A DNA stretch of 39,074 nt from Gammaproteobacteria bacterium (GCA_024232855.1 JAAEPH010000048.1:1-39074), one strand, 5' to 3'; shown: positions 19,770-28,924, counted from the first letter of the stretch. Notes: generated from the letters alone by a model not told the origin. Numbers and translations are program-made.

Positions 19770-20711
19770 TTACTGTTTGGCTTGAATCGCGGCGTCGGTG
19801 TTGACGATGTTTTCCGCCATGCGCGCCGAGGCCGCGTCGATCATGCGCCCGTCGAGCTGGGCGGCACCCCTGCCCTGCGCGGCCGCTTCGTCGAGCGCAA
19901 CCAGTATGCGTTGCGCGCGATCGACCTCGGCCGGGGGCGGTGAAAAAACGTCGTTGGCGAGATCGATCTGCGAGGGGTGGATCGCCCACTTGCCCTCGTA
20001 GCCCATCGCCGCGCCGCGCCGCGCCGCTTCGATATAACCGTCGGCATCGTTGAAATCGCCGAAGGGACCGTCGATGGCGCGCAGGCCATAAGCGCGGCAG
20101 GCCACCAGCATGCGCGAGAGACCATGGTGCCACTGGTCGCCCGGGTAGTCCGGGTTGACTCCGCCGATGTTGGTGGTGCGTGCACGACAGCTCGCGGCGT
20201 AGTCGGCGACACCGAAGTGCATCGCCTCCATGCGCGGGCTCGAAGTCGCGATCGCATCGACATTCGCCATACCGAGGGTAATTTCGATCAATGCCTCGAT
20301 GCCGATACGGTTGTCATACCCTTTCGCCGTTTCGATCTGGGTCAGCATCGCGTCGACCATGTAGACATCCGCGGCGACGCCAACCTTGGGGATCAAAATG
20401 GTATCGAGCCGATCGCCGGCCTGCTCGATGACGTCGACGACATCGCGGTACATGTAGTGTGTATCGAGGCTGTTGATGCGCAGCGAGATGGTTTTACCGC
20501 GAGCGCGCCAGTCGATGTCATGCAGCGCTTCGATGATATTCTTGCGCGCCTGCAGTTTGTCGGCGGGCGAAACCGCGTCTTCCAGGTCCAGAAAGACGTA
20601 ATCGGCGTTACTGCCGGCGGCTTTCTCGAACATCCCCGGATTGGATCCGGGTACCGCCAGTTCACTGCGTTGCAGGCGCTGTCGCGCCGCTGCGTATTGC
20701 GTATGACTCAT
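19770..20711 (-). CDS. mcl: L-malyl-CoA / beta-methylmalyl-CoA lyase (HpcH/HpaI family)
   Basis: Mcl cleaves (S)-malyl-CoA to acetyl-CoA and glyoxylate, reversibly, with Mg2+. The 313 residues show the CitE/Mcl TIM-barrel signatures: ELAVPGSNPGMFEKAAG, YVFLDLEDAVSPADK (metal-binding acid), SLRINSLDTHYMYRDVVDVIEQAGDRLDTILIPKVG, and IDGPFGDFNDADG, GKWAIHPSQIDLANDVF at the C-terminus. The segment from MYRDVVD through ADVYMVDA is the Mcl1 pattern known from Rhodobacter. GAGGAAG precedes the ATG. Together with mtkAB just downstream it completes malate to acetyl-CoA plus glyoxylate. A citrate lyase beta subunit or citramalyl-CoA lyase is a less likely reading. Confidence 0.85.
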   Translation of the reverse strand: MSHTQYAAARQRLQRSELAVPGSNPGMFEKAAGSNADYVFLDLEDAVSPADKLQARKNIIEALHDIDWRARGKTISLRINSLDTHYMYRDVVDVIEQAGDRLDTILIPKVGVAADVYMVDAMLTQIETAKGYDNRIGIEALIEITLGMANVDAIATSSPRMEAMHFGVADYAASCRARTTNIGGVNPDYPGDQWHHGLSRMLVACRAYGLRAIDGPFGDFNDADGYIEAARRGAAMGYEGKWAIHPSQIDLANDVFSPPPAEVDRAQRILVALDEAAAQGRGAAQLDGRMIDAASARMAENIVNTDAAIQAKQ

Positions 20712-20873
20712 AAAACTTCCTCAAAAAATAAAGATTTGCTGCCTCGGCAGACATGACTGGATATGTGAATAATTTATATCCAAAGTTTAAATCCGTATAA
20801 GGGAACCCGACTATCGCTCAGCCGACATGTGGAATTTCAAGAACGACGGACTGCCGTCCGCGGAGGTGGGGGG

Positions 20874-21041
20874 CTAGTGCATCAAAGCGGTAACCAGCAG
20901 GTAGAGGAATACCGAGCTCAGCCAGAGGTCGACAAGCACGTAAAGGAAAAGCAGCTTTCGCCGTTCAGGATCGCCGCGGACTCCCAGCGTGAGATGGATA
21001 AAAAACGCCAGCGCGGCGAGCAGAAGGACGACCAGGTGCAT
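20874..21041 (-). CDS. 55-residue two-helix membrane protein coupled to maeB
   Basis: The ATG at 21041 comes three bases after the maeB TAA. The 55-residue product has two hydrophobic segments: HLVVLLLAALAFFIHLTLGV (residues 2-21) and LLFLYVLVDLWLSSVFLYLL (residues 30-49), joined by a charged turn RGDPERRK. The predicted topology is a helical hairpin with both ends on one side. I do not recognise a family. The tight spacing and clean composition argue for a real, translationally coupled gene. Confidence 0.6.
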   Translation of the reverse strand: MHLVVLLLAALAFFIHLTLGVRGDPERRKLLFLYVLVDLWLSSVFLYLLVTALMH

Positions 21042-21044
21042 CGC

Positions 21045-23309
21045 TTACTTCGACTCCGCCGCGCTGCGCGCGGCCGCAATCGCGGTCATATTGACCAATC
21101 CGCGCACCGTGGTCCCCGGCGTAACGATATGCGCCGAAATATCACAGCCCAGCAATATCGGTCCGATCGGCACCCCGTCGGCACCCGACTTGACGAGATT
21201 CATCGCAATGTGTGCCGCGTCAAGGTTGGGCATCACCAGCAGATTGGCAACACCGGCCAGGTTTGAGTTGGGGAATTGCTCCGCCATCGCATGCGGCGAC
21301 AACGCCAGGTTGGCCTGCATTTCACCCTCGACCATCAACTCGGGATGGGTTTGATTGATGATTGACAGGGCCTTACGCATCTTCAGCGACGACGACGAAT
21401 CACGGCTGCCAAAACTGGAATGCGACAGCAGGGCCGCCTTCGGCTTCAAACCGAAGCGCGCGACTTCGGTGGCGGCGAGAATGGTCATCTTCGCTATCGA
21501 TTCCGGCGTCGGGTCGTGGGTGACATGAGTATCGACGATAAACAGCGTGTATTTACCGGTGATGACGATGCTCAGCGCCGAGGCTTCCTCGTAGCCATCG
21601 TCCTGCTGGGCAACACTGAAAATGCGCCCGAGGTGGCGGTGGTAGCGGCCGATGGTGCCGCAAATCATGGTGTCGGCCAGGCCCATCCTGACCATCATGG
21701 CCGCCTGGGTAGTTTTACTGTTGCGCAGTATCTCGGTCGCTTCGGACAGTGTCTTACCACGGCGCTGGGTACTCTCTTGAAAATTCCGCACCCAGTCTTC
21801 GTGATCGGCGTATTCCATGATTTCGAAATCCTTGCCCGGTACGATCGTGAGCCCGTTTTCGCGGATATTCGCACGAATGACGTCTTCCCGGCCGATGGCT
21901 ATGGGTGCGCAGAGCTTTTCCTGAACGATGCTATCGATAGCCTGCAATACCCTGGAGCTTTCTCCCTCCGCGAATGCGACGCGACGCTGCGTTGCGCGCG
22001 CCAGGTCGAAGACCGGCTTCATGAATAACCCGGAACGAAACACGAAAGCGCTCAGTTTGTGGCGGTAGGCTTTCATATCTTCGATCGGGCGTTCGGCGAC
22101 GCCCGAATCCATTGCCGCCTGGGCCACCGCCGGCGCGATCTCGAGGATCAGACGCTGATCGAAGGGCTTTGGAATCAGGTACTCGGGACCGAAGGTCAGG
22201 GATTCGCCGTGGTAGGCGCTGGCGACCACATCGCTGGTACCCGCGCGCGCCAGCTTCGATATGGCATCGACACAGGCGATTTTCATCGCCTGATTGATCT
22301 CGGTGGCGCCCGCGTCGAGCGCGCCTCGAAACAGGAAGGGAAAGCACAGCACGTTGTTGACCTGGTTGGGGTAATCGGTGCGCCCGGTTGCCATCACCAC
22401 GTCGGGACGCAAGCGGCGCGCTTCGGCCGGGTCGATTTCCGGCGTCGGATTGGCGAGCGCGAATACGATCGCCTTTTGCGCCATCGAATCGACCATTTCC
22501 GCCGTCATAATATTACCCGCGGATAGCCCGAGAAAGACATCGGCGCCGGCGATGGCTTCACCAAGCGTGCGCATTTCGGTATCGACGGCATAGACCGCCT
22601 TGTACTCGTCCATGTAATCGGTGCGCCCCTCAAAAACGACGCCGAGGGAATCGCAGACGATAACATTGCGCTTGTCCAAACCCATGGAAACCAGCAGGTT
22701 GAGACAGGACAGGGCCGCCGCGCCCGCACCCGAGGCCATCAGTCGAACCTCGGTGATATCCTTGCCGACCACCTCGAGCGCGGACTTCAACGCCGCCGCG
22801 ACGACGATGGCGGTACCGTGCTGATCATCGTGGAACACCGGGATCGACATGCGCTCGTGCAGGTATTTCTCGACGTAAAAACAGTCCGGCGCCTTGATAT
22901 CCTCGAGATTGATGCCGCAGAAGGTGGGCTCCAGGCGCTCGATGGTTTCGGCCAGCTTGTGGGGGTCGCTCTCGTCGATTTCGATATCGAACACGTCGAT
23001 ACCGGCGAAACGCTTGAACAGTACCGCCTTGCCTTCCATCACCGGTTTTGCCGCCATCGCACCGATATCGCCGAGCCCGAGCACCGCGGTACCGTTGGTC
23101 ACCACTCCGATGAGGTTGGCGCGCGCGGTGTATTCACGTGCGGCAAGCGGGTTGTTTTCGATTTCGAGGCAGGGATAGGCGACCCCGGGCGAATAAGCCA
23201 GCGCGAGATCCCGTTGCGAGGTCAACGGCGTGGTCGCCTCGATGCGGAGTTTACCGGGAGTCGGTTTACGGTGGTAGTTCAGCGCTTTATCGCGATTTTC
23301 GTCTGACAT
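21045..23309 (-). CDS. maeB: NADP-dependent malic enzyme MaeB, with phosphotransacetylase-like C-terminal domain
   Basis: MaeB decarboxylates malate to pyruvate with NADP+. The 754 residues fit the hybrid type (E. coli 759). The N-terminal malic domain (about 1-430) has the catalytic tyrosine in [69 protein letters not shown] (metal site) and NAD(P)-binding [11 protein letters not shown]. The C-terminal half (about 435-754) is a phosphotransacetylase-like regulatory domain, including [13 protein letters not shown] and PLTS-free ends [18 protein letters not shown]. It is first in the leftward run of malate/malyl-CoA genes. Confidence 0.95.
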   Translation of the reverse strand: MSDENRDKALNYHRKPTPGKLRIEATTPLTSQRDLALAYSPGVAYPCLEIENNPLAAREYTARANLIGVVTNGTAVLGLGDIGAMAAKPVMEGKAVLFKRFAGIDVFDIEIDESDPHKLAETIERLEPTFCGINLEDIKAPDCFYVEKYLHERMSIPVFHDDQHGTAIVVAAALKSALEVVGKDITEVRLMASGAGAAALSCLNLLVSMGLDKRNVIVCDSLGVVFEGRTDYMDEYKAVYAVDTEMRTLGEAIAGADVFLGLSAGNIMTAEMVDSMAQKAIVFALANPTPEIDPAEARRLRPDVVMATGRTDYPNQVNNVLCFPFLFRGALDAGATEINQAMKIACVDAISKLARAGTSDVVASAYHGESLTFGPEYLIPKPFDQRLILEIAPAVAQAAMDSGVAERPIEDMKAYRHKLSAFVFRSGLFMKPVFDLARATQRRVAFAEGESSRVLQAIDSIVQEKLCAPIAIGREDVIRANIRENGLTIVPGKDFEIMEYADHEDWVRNFQESTQRRGKTLSEATEILRNSKTTQAAMMVRMGLADTMICGTIGRYHRHLGRIFSVAQQDDGYEEASALSIVITGKYTLFIVDTHVTHDPTPESIAKMTILAATEVARFGLKPKAALLSHSSFGSRDSSSSLKMRKALSIINQTHPELMVEGEMQANLALSPHAMAEQFPNSNLAGVANLLVMPNLDAAHIAMNLVKSGADGVPIGPILLGCDISAHIVTPGTTVRGLVNMTAIAAARSAAESK

Positions 23310-23361
23310 GAGTTATCTCACCGGAGGAATCACTAGAGTATACGGGGAATCGGGTTTACAT

Positions 23362-23592
23362 TTAAATATTAAGCATCATTCCGGCACAATCCGGAATCCA
23401 GCGACGCTTCAGAGAAAATTCCCTCGACTCTGGATCCCGGCTTGCGCCGGGACGACGGTAGTGAGAGCGCCCGCCAGGATCGACGATGATGATGTGCCCA
23501 TCGCGAAACTCCGGCGCCATGTCGTCGCTCAGGACGCATGACGCGAAGGGTTCACTGGCGCTGCACTGACCGGGATTGGGGGATCGGCTCAT
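23362..23592 (-). pseudogene. S24-peptidase-like fragment fused to a palindromic repeat
   Basis: The ATG at 23592 overlaps the ABC exporter stop as ATGA, so this was once a coupled gene. The first residues, MSRSPNPGQCSASEPFASCVLSDDMAPEFRDGHIIIVDPG in two blocks, resemble the start of the small S24/LexA-like peptidase family. After the DPG turn, the reading runs directly into a family B palindrome and gives repeat-encoded residues (RRPGASRDPESREF and so on) to a stop at 23362. The usual S24 serine, in a GDSM context, is Asp here (SDDM), and the downstream lysine region is absent. I read it as a truncated, inactive gene. Confidence 0.65.
23371..23460. repeat. Family B palindromic repeat, copy 1
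   Basis: CATTCCGGCACAATCCGGAATCCAG on the left and CTCTGGATCCCGGCTTGCGCCGGGACGAC on the right form an imperfect palindrome of about 90 bases. The same kind of GTCATTCCGGCG...TCCAG / CTGGATCCCGG...GACGAC unit recurs at 33125-33250 and 37654-37732. Confidence 0.7.
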
Positions 23593-25316
23593 TCGGCTTG
23601 CGCCGCCTTCTTTTGCTGCATGCGCCACAGCTTCGCGTACAGGCCATCTGCTTCGATCAGCGATTCGTGATCGCCCTGCTCACACACCTGTCCCTGGTCG
23701 AGCACGACAATGCGATCGGCGTCGATCACGGTGGAAAGGCGATGGGCGATCACCAGCGTCGTTTTGTTGTGCGAAATGCGCGTCAGCGCATCGAGGATAT
23801 TTTTCTCCGACTGGCTGTCCAGGCTCGAGGTCGCCTCGTCGAAGACGAGAATTGCGGGGTCTTTCAGTAACACGCGGGCGATGGCGACACGCTGCTTTTC
23901 GCCCCCGGACAGTTTCAGCCCACGCTCACCGACGAGGGTATCGTAGCCCTGCGGCAGCCTCGAGATAAAACCGTCGATATCGGCCAGGCGCGCCACCTCG
24001 CGGACTTCTTCGAAGGAAGCCCCGGGGCGGGCGTACTGGATATTGTAGAGGATGGTGTCGTTGAACAGCACGGTATCCTGCGGAACGATGCCAATGGCCT
24101 CGCGCAGGCTCTGCTGGGTCACTGCCGCGATATCCTGCCCACTGATCAGAATCCGCCCGGCATCAATATCGTAAAATCTGAACAGCAGGCGCGCGATGGT
24201 CGATTTACCGGCGCCCGAAGGTCCGACAATGGCCAGTTTTTCACCGTCTTCGAGCTTGAAGCTGACCTCGTCGAGAATGCGCCGGTCCTGGTTGTAGTGG
24301 AAGCCGACCGCACGAAATTCGACGCTGGCGCGTTTAATCTGCAACGGCGCGGCGTTCTCGCGATCGACGATATCGAGCGGAAGCCGCAACAGCTTGATCA
24401 CCATGTCCATGTCGGCGAGCGCGTACTTGAGCGAACGATAAATGATGCCGAGAAAATTCAGCGGCAAAAACAGTTGCAGCATCATCGTGTTAATCAGCAC
24501 CAGGTCGCCCAGGGTCAGCTCCTGATCGACCACGCCCTGCGCCGCCAGAAACATGATTCCGGTAACGCCGATGGCGATGATCGCCGCCTGCCCGAAGTTC
24601 AGCATCGACATGGTATTCTGGCTCTTCACCGCGGCCTCTTCCCACTCGCCCATGGTGTTACGGTAACGATCGATCTCGTGTCGGTCATTGTTGAAATACT
24701 TGACCGTTTCATAATTTATCAAACTGTCCATTGCACGCCCGTTCGCGCTCGAGTCGAGTGCGTTCATTTCATGACGGTAATGCATGCGCCATTCCGTGAC
24801 CATCAGCGTGAAACCGACGTAAAAGATCACCGCGAAAAAAATGATGCCGGCGAACAGGCTATCGTACTGGCTGAAGAGAATCAGCGCCACCAGCAAGAAC
24901 TCGGCCGCGGTTGGAACGATGTTGAACACCAGGTAATTCAGGATCGAGCTGATGCTTTGCGTGCCGCGCTCCATGTCGCGCGAGATCGCGCCGGTGTTAC
25001 GCTCGAGATGGTAGCGCAGCGACAGCTGATGCAGGTGTTGCAGCACGGAGATCGATAGCGCGTTCATGGCGTGGTAGCGCACGCGCGCAAAAATGGCGTC
25101 GCGCAGTTCATTGAATCCCGAATTGGCGAAGCGCAGCAGTCCATAGGCGAGCAACAATACGACCGGCAGCGCCACGGTCTGCTCGGGGCCGGCATCGAGT
25201 CCGTCAACGATGTACTTGAGGAGCACCGGCACACCCACCATCGCCAGCTTGGAAACCACCAGGCAGGCAAGCGCGATCAGGACACGTCCCTGGTATTCCC
25301 AGACATAGGTCATCAT
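23589..25316 (-). CDS. Atm1-type ABC exporter, fused membrane and ATP-binding half-transporter
   Basis: A half-transporter with six predicted membrane helices in the first 300 residues and an ATPase domain with Walker A GPSGAGKS (about residue 365), signature LSGGEKQRVAIARVLL, Walker B ILVFDEATSSLDS and H-loop VIAHRLST. The membrane part (GVPVLLKYIVDGL, YHLERNTGAISRDMERGT, NYETVKYFNND) matches the Atm1/HMT1 group that exports glutathione-linked sulfur or metal species. The only ATG start is at 25316, but the frame continues upstream, encoding DWRNLRA at 25317-25337 (typical of the conserved family N-terminus), with no ATG, GTG or TTG before a stop. The true start is thus uncertain. Confidence 0.88.
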   Translation of the reverse strand: MMTYVWEYQGRVLIALACLVVSKLAMVGVPVLLKYIVDGLDAGPEQTVALPVVLLLAYGLLRFANSGFNELRDAIFARVRYHAMNALSISVLQHLHQLSLRYHLERNTGAISRDMERGTQSISSILNYLVFNIVPTAAEFLLVALILFSQYDSLFAGIIFFAVIFYVGFTLMVTEWRMHYRHEMNALDSSANGRAMDSLINYETVKYFNNDRHEIDRYRNTMGEWEEAAVKSQNTMSMLNFGQAAIIAIGVTGIMFLAAQGVVDQELTLGDLVLINTMMLQLFLPLNFLGIIYRSLKYALADMDMVIKLLRLPLDIVDRENAAPLQIKRASVEFRAVGFHYNQDRRILDEVSFKLEDGEKLAIVGPSGAGKSTIARLLFRFYDIDAGRILISGQDIAAVTQQSLREAIGIVPQDTVLFNDTILYNIQYARPGASFEEVREVARLADIDGFISRLPQGYDTLVGERGLKLSGGEKQRVAIARVLLKDPAILVFDEATSSLDSQSEKNILDALTRISHNKTTLVIAHRLSTVIDADRIVVLDQGQVCEQGDHESLIEADGLYAKLWRMQQKKAAQAE

Positions 25317-25338
25317 GGCGCGAAGATTGCGCCAGTCT

Positions 25339-25679
25339 TCACGATCTGAATGCTCTCTTTCGGTGCGCCCGAAGGCGGGATGAGTGGCTATTTCAACGGC
25401 TCTCGGCGAATAAAGCTGAGCACCTTAGCAGAAGACTCGAATTCAGTCTTCGTCTAAAAACCGGCGCTACCCGAAAAATTTGTTTTACCGCGAAATTTCT
25501 GTAACCATCCGTCAGCACGCGGGGATTGCGCAATCTTAACCAGCGCTTGCCCGCGGTAATCCACGCGGCGATACTGTCGTGGTTTTTTCAGCGCTAGCGT
25601 GCCGGAGCCGGTTAACCCGTTGACCCAGGCCCACGACCGCCTGGCTGAATTTTATTTACTACTTCATCGATGCACCTTT
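25339..25679. other. Gap between divergent exporter and amidotransferase genes
   Basis: Its left part probably encodes the missing N-terminus of the ABC exporter on the minus strand (see that entry). Bases 25440-25600 are of mixed composition, with ATTTGTTTTACCGCGAAATTTC; promoters of both divergent genes should lie here but I cannot assign them. No other gene is seen. Confidence 0.4.
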
Positions 25680-26417
25680 ATGACCGCTTCCAAACCCTTT
25701 TTGATACTGCAACTGCGGCCGGAAGACGATACCTCGGACAGTGAGTTCGAAGCATTCCTGAAACACGGTGAACTGGATGTCGCGAACACTCATCGTCTGC
25801 GCATTGAAAAGAACGGAATTCCGGAGTTGTCGATGGGTGACTACGCCGCGGTGATCGTTGGCGGCAGCCCGTTTGATATCAGCACTCCGGAACACGAGAA
25901 AATGCCAATACAGGTCAAAATCGAGGCAGACTTCAGGCGCCTGTTCGACGACGTCGTCAGCAACGATTTCCCCTTTCTCGGCGCCTGTTCGGGCTGTGGT
26001 TTGCTGGGGTCATACCTGGGCACGCCGATTTCAGGTAAATATGGCGAACCGGTCGGCGGCGCCGTTGTGCGCGTGACCGAAGCGGGCAGAAATGACGGCC
26101 TGCTTACCGATTTCCCGGAACAGATCACGGTTCTCTGCGGCCACAAGGAAGCCTGCGATAGGGTTCCGGACGGCGCTACCCTGCTGCTCAGCAATGATGC
26201 CTGCCCGGTACAGATGTTTCGCATCGGTGAGAACGTCTACGCCACGCAGTTTCACCCGGAGGGGGATGGCGAGGGTTTTACCGTCAGGATCCATGCCTAC
26301 AAGCATCACGGCTATTTCCCGGCGGAGGAAGCGGATGCGTTGATCACCGAAGTCAATCGTGAAGACACGCCGTACGCGCGCGAGATCCTGCGTCGTTTCG
26401 TCGCACGCTACGCGTAG
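25680..26417 (+). CDS. Class I glutamine amidotransferase (GMP-synthase glutaminase-like)
   Basis: A 245-residue stand-alone class I amidotransferase domain. The nucleophile lies in FLGACSGCGLLGSYLG, the oxyanion glycines in VIVGGSPFDIS, and the His-Glu pair in YATQFHPEGDGEGF, so the Cys-His-Glu triad is complete. Such proteins hydrolyse glutamine or act on gamma-glutamyl compounds; the substrate cannot be read from the sequence. I start at 25680 (MTASKPFLILQLRPED); a GTG at 25599 would add 27 residues without homology-like features. No clear ribosome site. It stands alone, divergent from the exporter. Confidence 0.85.
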   Translation: MTASKPFLILQLRPEDDTSDSEFEAFLKHGELDVANTHRLRIEKNGIPELSMGDYAAVIVGGSPFDISTPEHEKMPIQVKIEADFRRLFDDVVSNDFPFLGACSGCGLLGSYLGTPISGKYGEPVGGAVVRVTEAGRNDGLLTDFPEQITVLCGHKEACDRVPDGATLLLSNDACPVQMFRIGENVYATQFHPEGDGEGFTVRIHAYKHHGYFPAEEADALITEVNREDTPYAREILRRFVARYA

Positions 26418-26566
26418 TCAGATCATTTTTTTACCATCGGCATAGACCAGGGTCCACTCCATGATTCGAAGCGACCGGCGCAGACCGGTTGGCCAGAAAG
26501 GATCCGATTCGACCAGTTCCCGTACCTGTTGGGAATCGACTGCATAAATCAGTACAACGTCTTTTA
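26418..26566 (-). pseudogene. Remnant of a YCII-like small protein gene
   Basis: The last 46 or so residues of a minus-strand frame read VVLIYAVDSQQVRELVESDPFWPTGLRRS..., ending EWTLVYADGKKMI at a stop. This resembles the C-terminal half of YCII-related proteins, where a VIL segment is followed by an ADPF-type motif and a hydrophobic strand. Upstream, the frame runs into the pgsA-like gene on the opposite strand and has no normal N-terminal half. I therefore call it a truncated remnant with modest confidence. Confidence 0.4.
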
Positions 26567-26618
26567 TAAACAGGTATATTCTGAATAGTCGTAAACCAAC
26601 CGGAAAACAGACAGCACC

Positions 26619-27203
26619 ATGAGCTTGAGGCAGGACTTGTTCCAGATTCCCAACCTGGTGAGTTCGGTTCGCATTCTGATCGCGCCGCTGCTGTTTGTGT
26701 TTGCTTTCCGGCAAATGGAATACTGGTTTCTCGGCGCACTGGTTTTTTCCGGCCTGACCGACGTGCTCGACGGAATGCTTGCGCGCAAGCTCAACCTGAT
26801 CACGCCGCTCGGCGCGCACCTCGACAGCTGGGGCGATTTTACCGTTTACATCACCATGGCGACCTGCGCGTGGATCCTGTGGCCGGACATGACGCAACAG
26901 ATACTGCCCCACTACGCCATGATCCTGTTCAGCTTCCTGTTGCCGACCTGGGCCGGGCTGATCAAATTCGGCAAACTGACCGGATACCACACCTGGAGTG
27001 TCAAGGTCGCCGTGGTGGTCACCTTTGCCGGCTATATCGCACTTTATACCGGTATCGCAAGCTGGCCTTTCGTACTCGCAAGCTGGTTATGCGCGCTCGC
27101 CGGGACCGAGGAAATCCTGATCACGCTGGTGCTGAGCCGCGAGCGCACCGACGTGCGTTCGCTGTGGTCCGCGTGGCGACTACGTAACCGCGATTCAGTT
27201 TGA
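26619..27203 (+). CDS. CDP-alcohol phosphatidyltransferase, PgsA-like
   Basis: A 194-residue integral membrane enzyme with several hydrophobic segments. The catalytic motif DGX2ARX8GX3DX3D is complete: DG at the start of DGMLARKLNLITPLG, then AHLDSWGD. Family members join a CDP-linked lipid to an alcohol; PgsA makes phosphatidylglycerophosphate. The N-terminal IPNLVSSVRILIAPLLFVFAF matches the usual entry helix. The substrate cannot be fixed from sequence, and the main pgsA may lie elsewhere. Its promoter region lies over the YCII remnant on the other strand. Neighbours give no functional clue. Confidence 0.85.
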   Translation: MSLRQDLFQIPNLVSSVRILIAPLLFVFAFRQMEYWFLGALVFSGLTDVLDGMLARKLNLITPLGAHLDSWGDFTVYITMATCAWILWPDMTQQILPHYAMILFSFLLPTWAGLIKFGKLTGYHTWSVKVAVVVTFAGYIALYTGIASWPFVLASWLCALAGTEEILITLVLSRERTDVRSLWSAWRLRNRDSV

Positions 27204-27281
27204 TCGGGAGCGCTTGCCCTTAGTGCATCAACTACCGTTAGCGGTCTTCTCGATACCCCAAAGCTCGAAATTCGTATCAGC

Positions 27282-27350
27282 GGGCTATCAGGGCTATCAG
27301 CGGAGACACACACCTAGTATTATCCGTAGATTATCCGAAGGACACACACT
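27282..27350 (+). repeat. Short direct repeats upstream of the CYTH-CHAD gene
   Basis: GGGCTATCA occurs twice in tandem (27282-27299). GACACACAC occurs at 27305 and 27341, and ATTATCCG at 27319 and 27330. The AAGGACACACACTTTCC string resembles sequence found near small REP-type transposases, but no transposase is present. Meaning unknown. Confidence 0.4.
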
Positions 27351-27385
27351 TTCCTATCCATGACACCCAGGATCGACGCAATCAA

Positions 27386-28924
27386 TTGAATATCGAATCG
27401 GAAATCAAATTCTCGCTCAATGCGGCAACGATTAAAGCCACTCTCAGATCCCGCCTGATCGAACGTTCTTCGGTAAGTAAGCCAAAACGCAAGCAGCTGC
27501 AAAGCAGGTATTTCGATACCCGGCAACACCTGCTGCACAAGGCCGGCGTATCGCTGCGCGTGCGCCGCCTGGAGGATGGTTTCGAACAGACAATCAAGGT
27601 ACCCACAGCGGGCCCGGTCGGCATGTTGACCTTCGAGGAATGGGATGTTCCCCTCGAAAGTAGTGAACTCGATCTAACAAAGTTCGACAAAGCGGTTATC
27701 ACCCGCTTCAATCCGCGCCGGCGCAAGCTGAAGCTGCAGCCGATTTTCACGACGGAGGTGAACCGGACCACCATCCAGCTCCAGCGTGGCAAGACCCGAT
27801 TTGAGCTCGCGCTCGACCTCGGCACGATTGAAAGCCACGGCAAACCGCCCCGTCAAACGCCGGTCTGCGAAGTCGAATTCGAGCTGCTGGCGGGCCCGCC
27901 ACTGGCGATGCTGGAATTCGCCCTGCAATTGAGCGAACGGTTCGAACTTCACCCGGAGCACCGCACCAAGGCCGCGCGGGGCTATGCGCTGGTGCGTCCC
28001 GCGCTCGGCCCCCAGCCAACGAAAGCGAGAGACATGCCGCTCAATCCGGACATGTCGGTTGGTGATGCGTTCCGCCAGATTGTCTCCGGGGCCCTGACAC
28101 AGCTGTATAGCAACGAGATCCCGACGATCAAGGGCATGCCCAGCGGGATTCACCAGGCACGGGTCTCGATCCGCCGCATCCGCGCGGCGTTGCGCGCCTT
28201 CAAGAAGAGCCTGCCTTATGATAAGCGCAAGGCTTTCAACGGCGAGTTTCGCTGGTTTCAGCAACGGCTCTCGGGTGCGCGCGACTGGCACGTATTCCTC
28301 GACGAAACCGTGCCGCGGATCCGGCGCAATCGGCCGAATGCGCGGGTCAACCTGGATCGGCTGCACAAGATTGCGATACGCCAAAGACGCCGCGAGACGA
28401 ACGAGGCGATGGCGGTGTTCCGCAGCCGGCGCTATACGCGGCTGCTGCTGCAGTTCCAGTGCTGGTTGCTGGCTCTCGAGCGCGACAACCGGCAATGGTT
28501 CGAAACCGAACTGGAACCGTTTGCACGCAAGGTCCTGAAAAAAACCCGAGGCGATTTTCTGGTGGACAGCCGCCCGTTTTCGCGTATGACGCCGGACGAA
28601 TTGCACGGGCTGCGCAAGCGCGGTAAAAAGGCCCGCTACGCGACCGAGTTCTTTGCCTGTCTGTGGCAGACCAAATTGGCCGTGGACGGTATCGCGATGA
28701 TGAAAGCGCTTCAGAACGAACTCGGCGAGGCAAACGACGCAGCCATGGCGCGCCAGATTCTAGCAGGCCTGCAACCAAAAGCACTGAAACCATCAACCCT
28801 CGAGCTGGTACACACCTGGTCGGACCAGCAGGTGCGCAAAAACATCAAATCGGGACAGGTGATCTGGCGCAAGTTTCAGAATACGAAGCCGTTCTGGCTG
28901 GAGTCGAAGGCTGGCGACAGCTGA
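27386..28924 (+). CDS. CYTH-CHAD protein, probable inorganic triphosphatase
   Basis: The 512 residues start with the CYTH signature ExExK (ESEIK, residues 4-8), then the CYTH tunnel strands (RYFDTRQHLLHKAGVSLRVRR, EQTIKVP, EWDVPL, CEVEFELLAGP) to about 205. A CHAD helical domain follows from about 230 to 505, with the histidine-rich and basic motifs GIHQARVSIRRIRAALRAFK and DELHGLRKRGKKARYATEFF that bind polyphosphate. E. coli YgiF has the same order and hydrolyses tripolyphosphate. The start is TTG at 27386; no in-frame ATG exists nearby, and AGGA lies 12 bases before it. Confidence 0.9.
   Translation: MNIESEIKFSLNAATIKATLRSRLIERSSVSKPKRKQLQSRYFDTRQHLLHKAGVSLRVRRLEDGFEQTIKVPTAGPVGMLTFEEWDVPLESSELDLTKFDKAVITRFNPRRRKLKLQPIFTTEVNRTTIQLQRGKTRFELALDLGTIESHGKPPRQTPVCEVEFELLAGPPLAMLEFALQLSERFELHPEHRTKAARGYALVRPALGPQPTKARDMPLNPDMSVGDAFRQIVSGALTQLYSNEIPTIKGMPSGIHQARVSIRRIRAALRAFKKSLPYDKRKAFNGEFRWFQQRLSGARDWHVFLDETVPRIRRNRPNARVNLDRLHKIAIRQRRRETNEAMAVFRSRRYTRLLLQFQCWLLALERDNRQWFETELEPFARKVLKKTRGDFLVDSRPFSRMTPDELHGLRKRGKKARYATEFFACLWQTKLAVDGIAMMKALQNELGEANDAAMARQILAGLQPKALKPSTLELVHTWSDQQVRKNIKSGQVIWRKFQNTKPFWLESKAGDS

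Noticed and set aside
26418-26990. 190-codon minus-strand gene
   Set aside because: Most of it is antisense to the pgsA-like gene; only the last 46 or so codons look protein-like and these are reported as a remnant.
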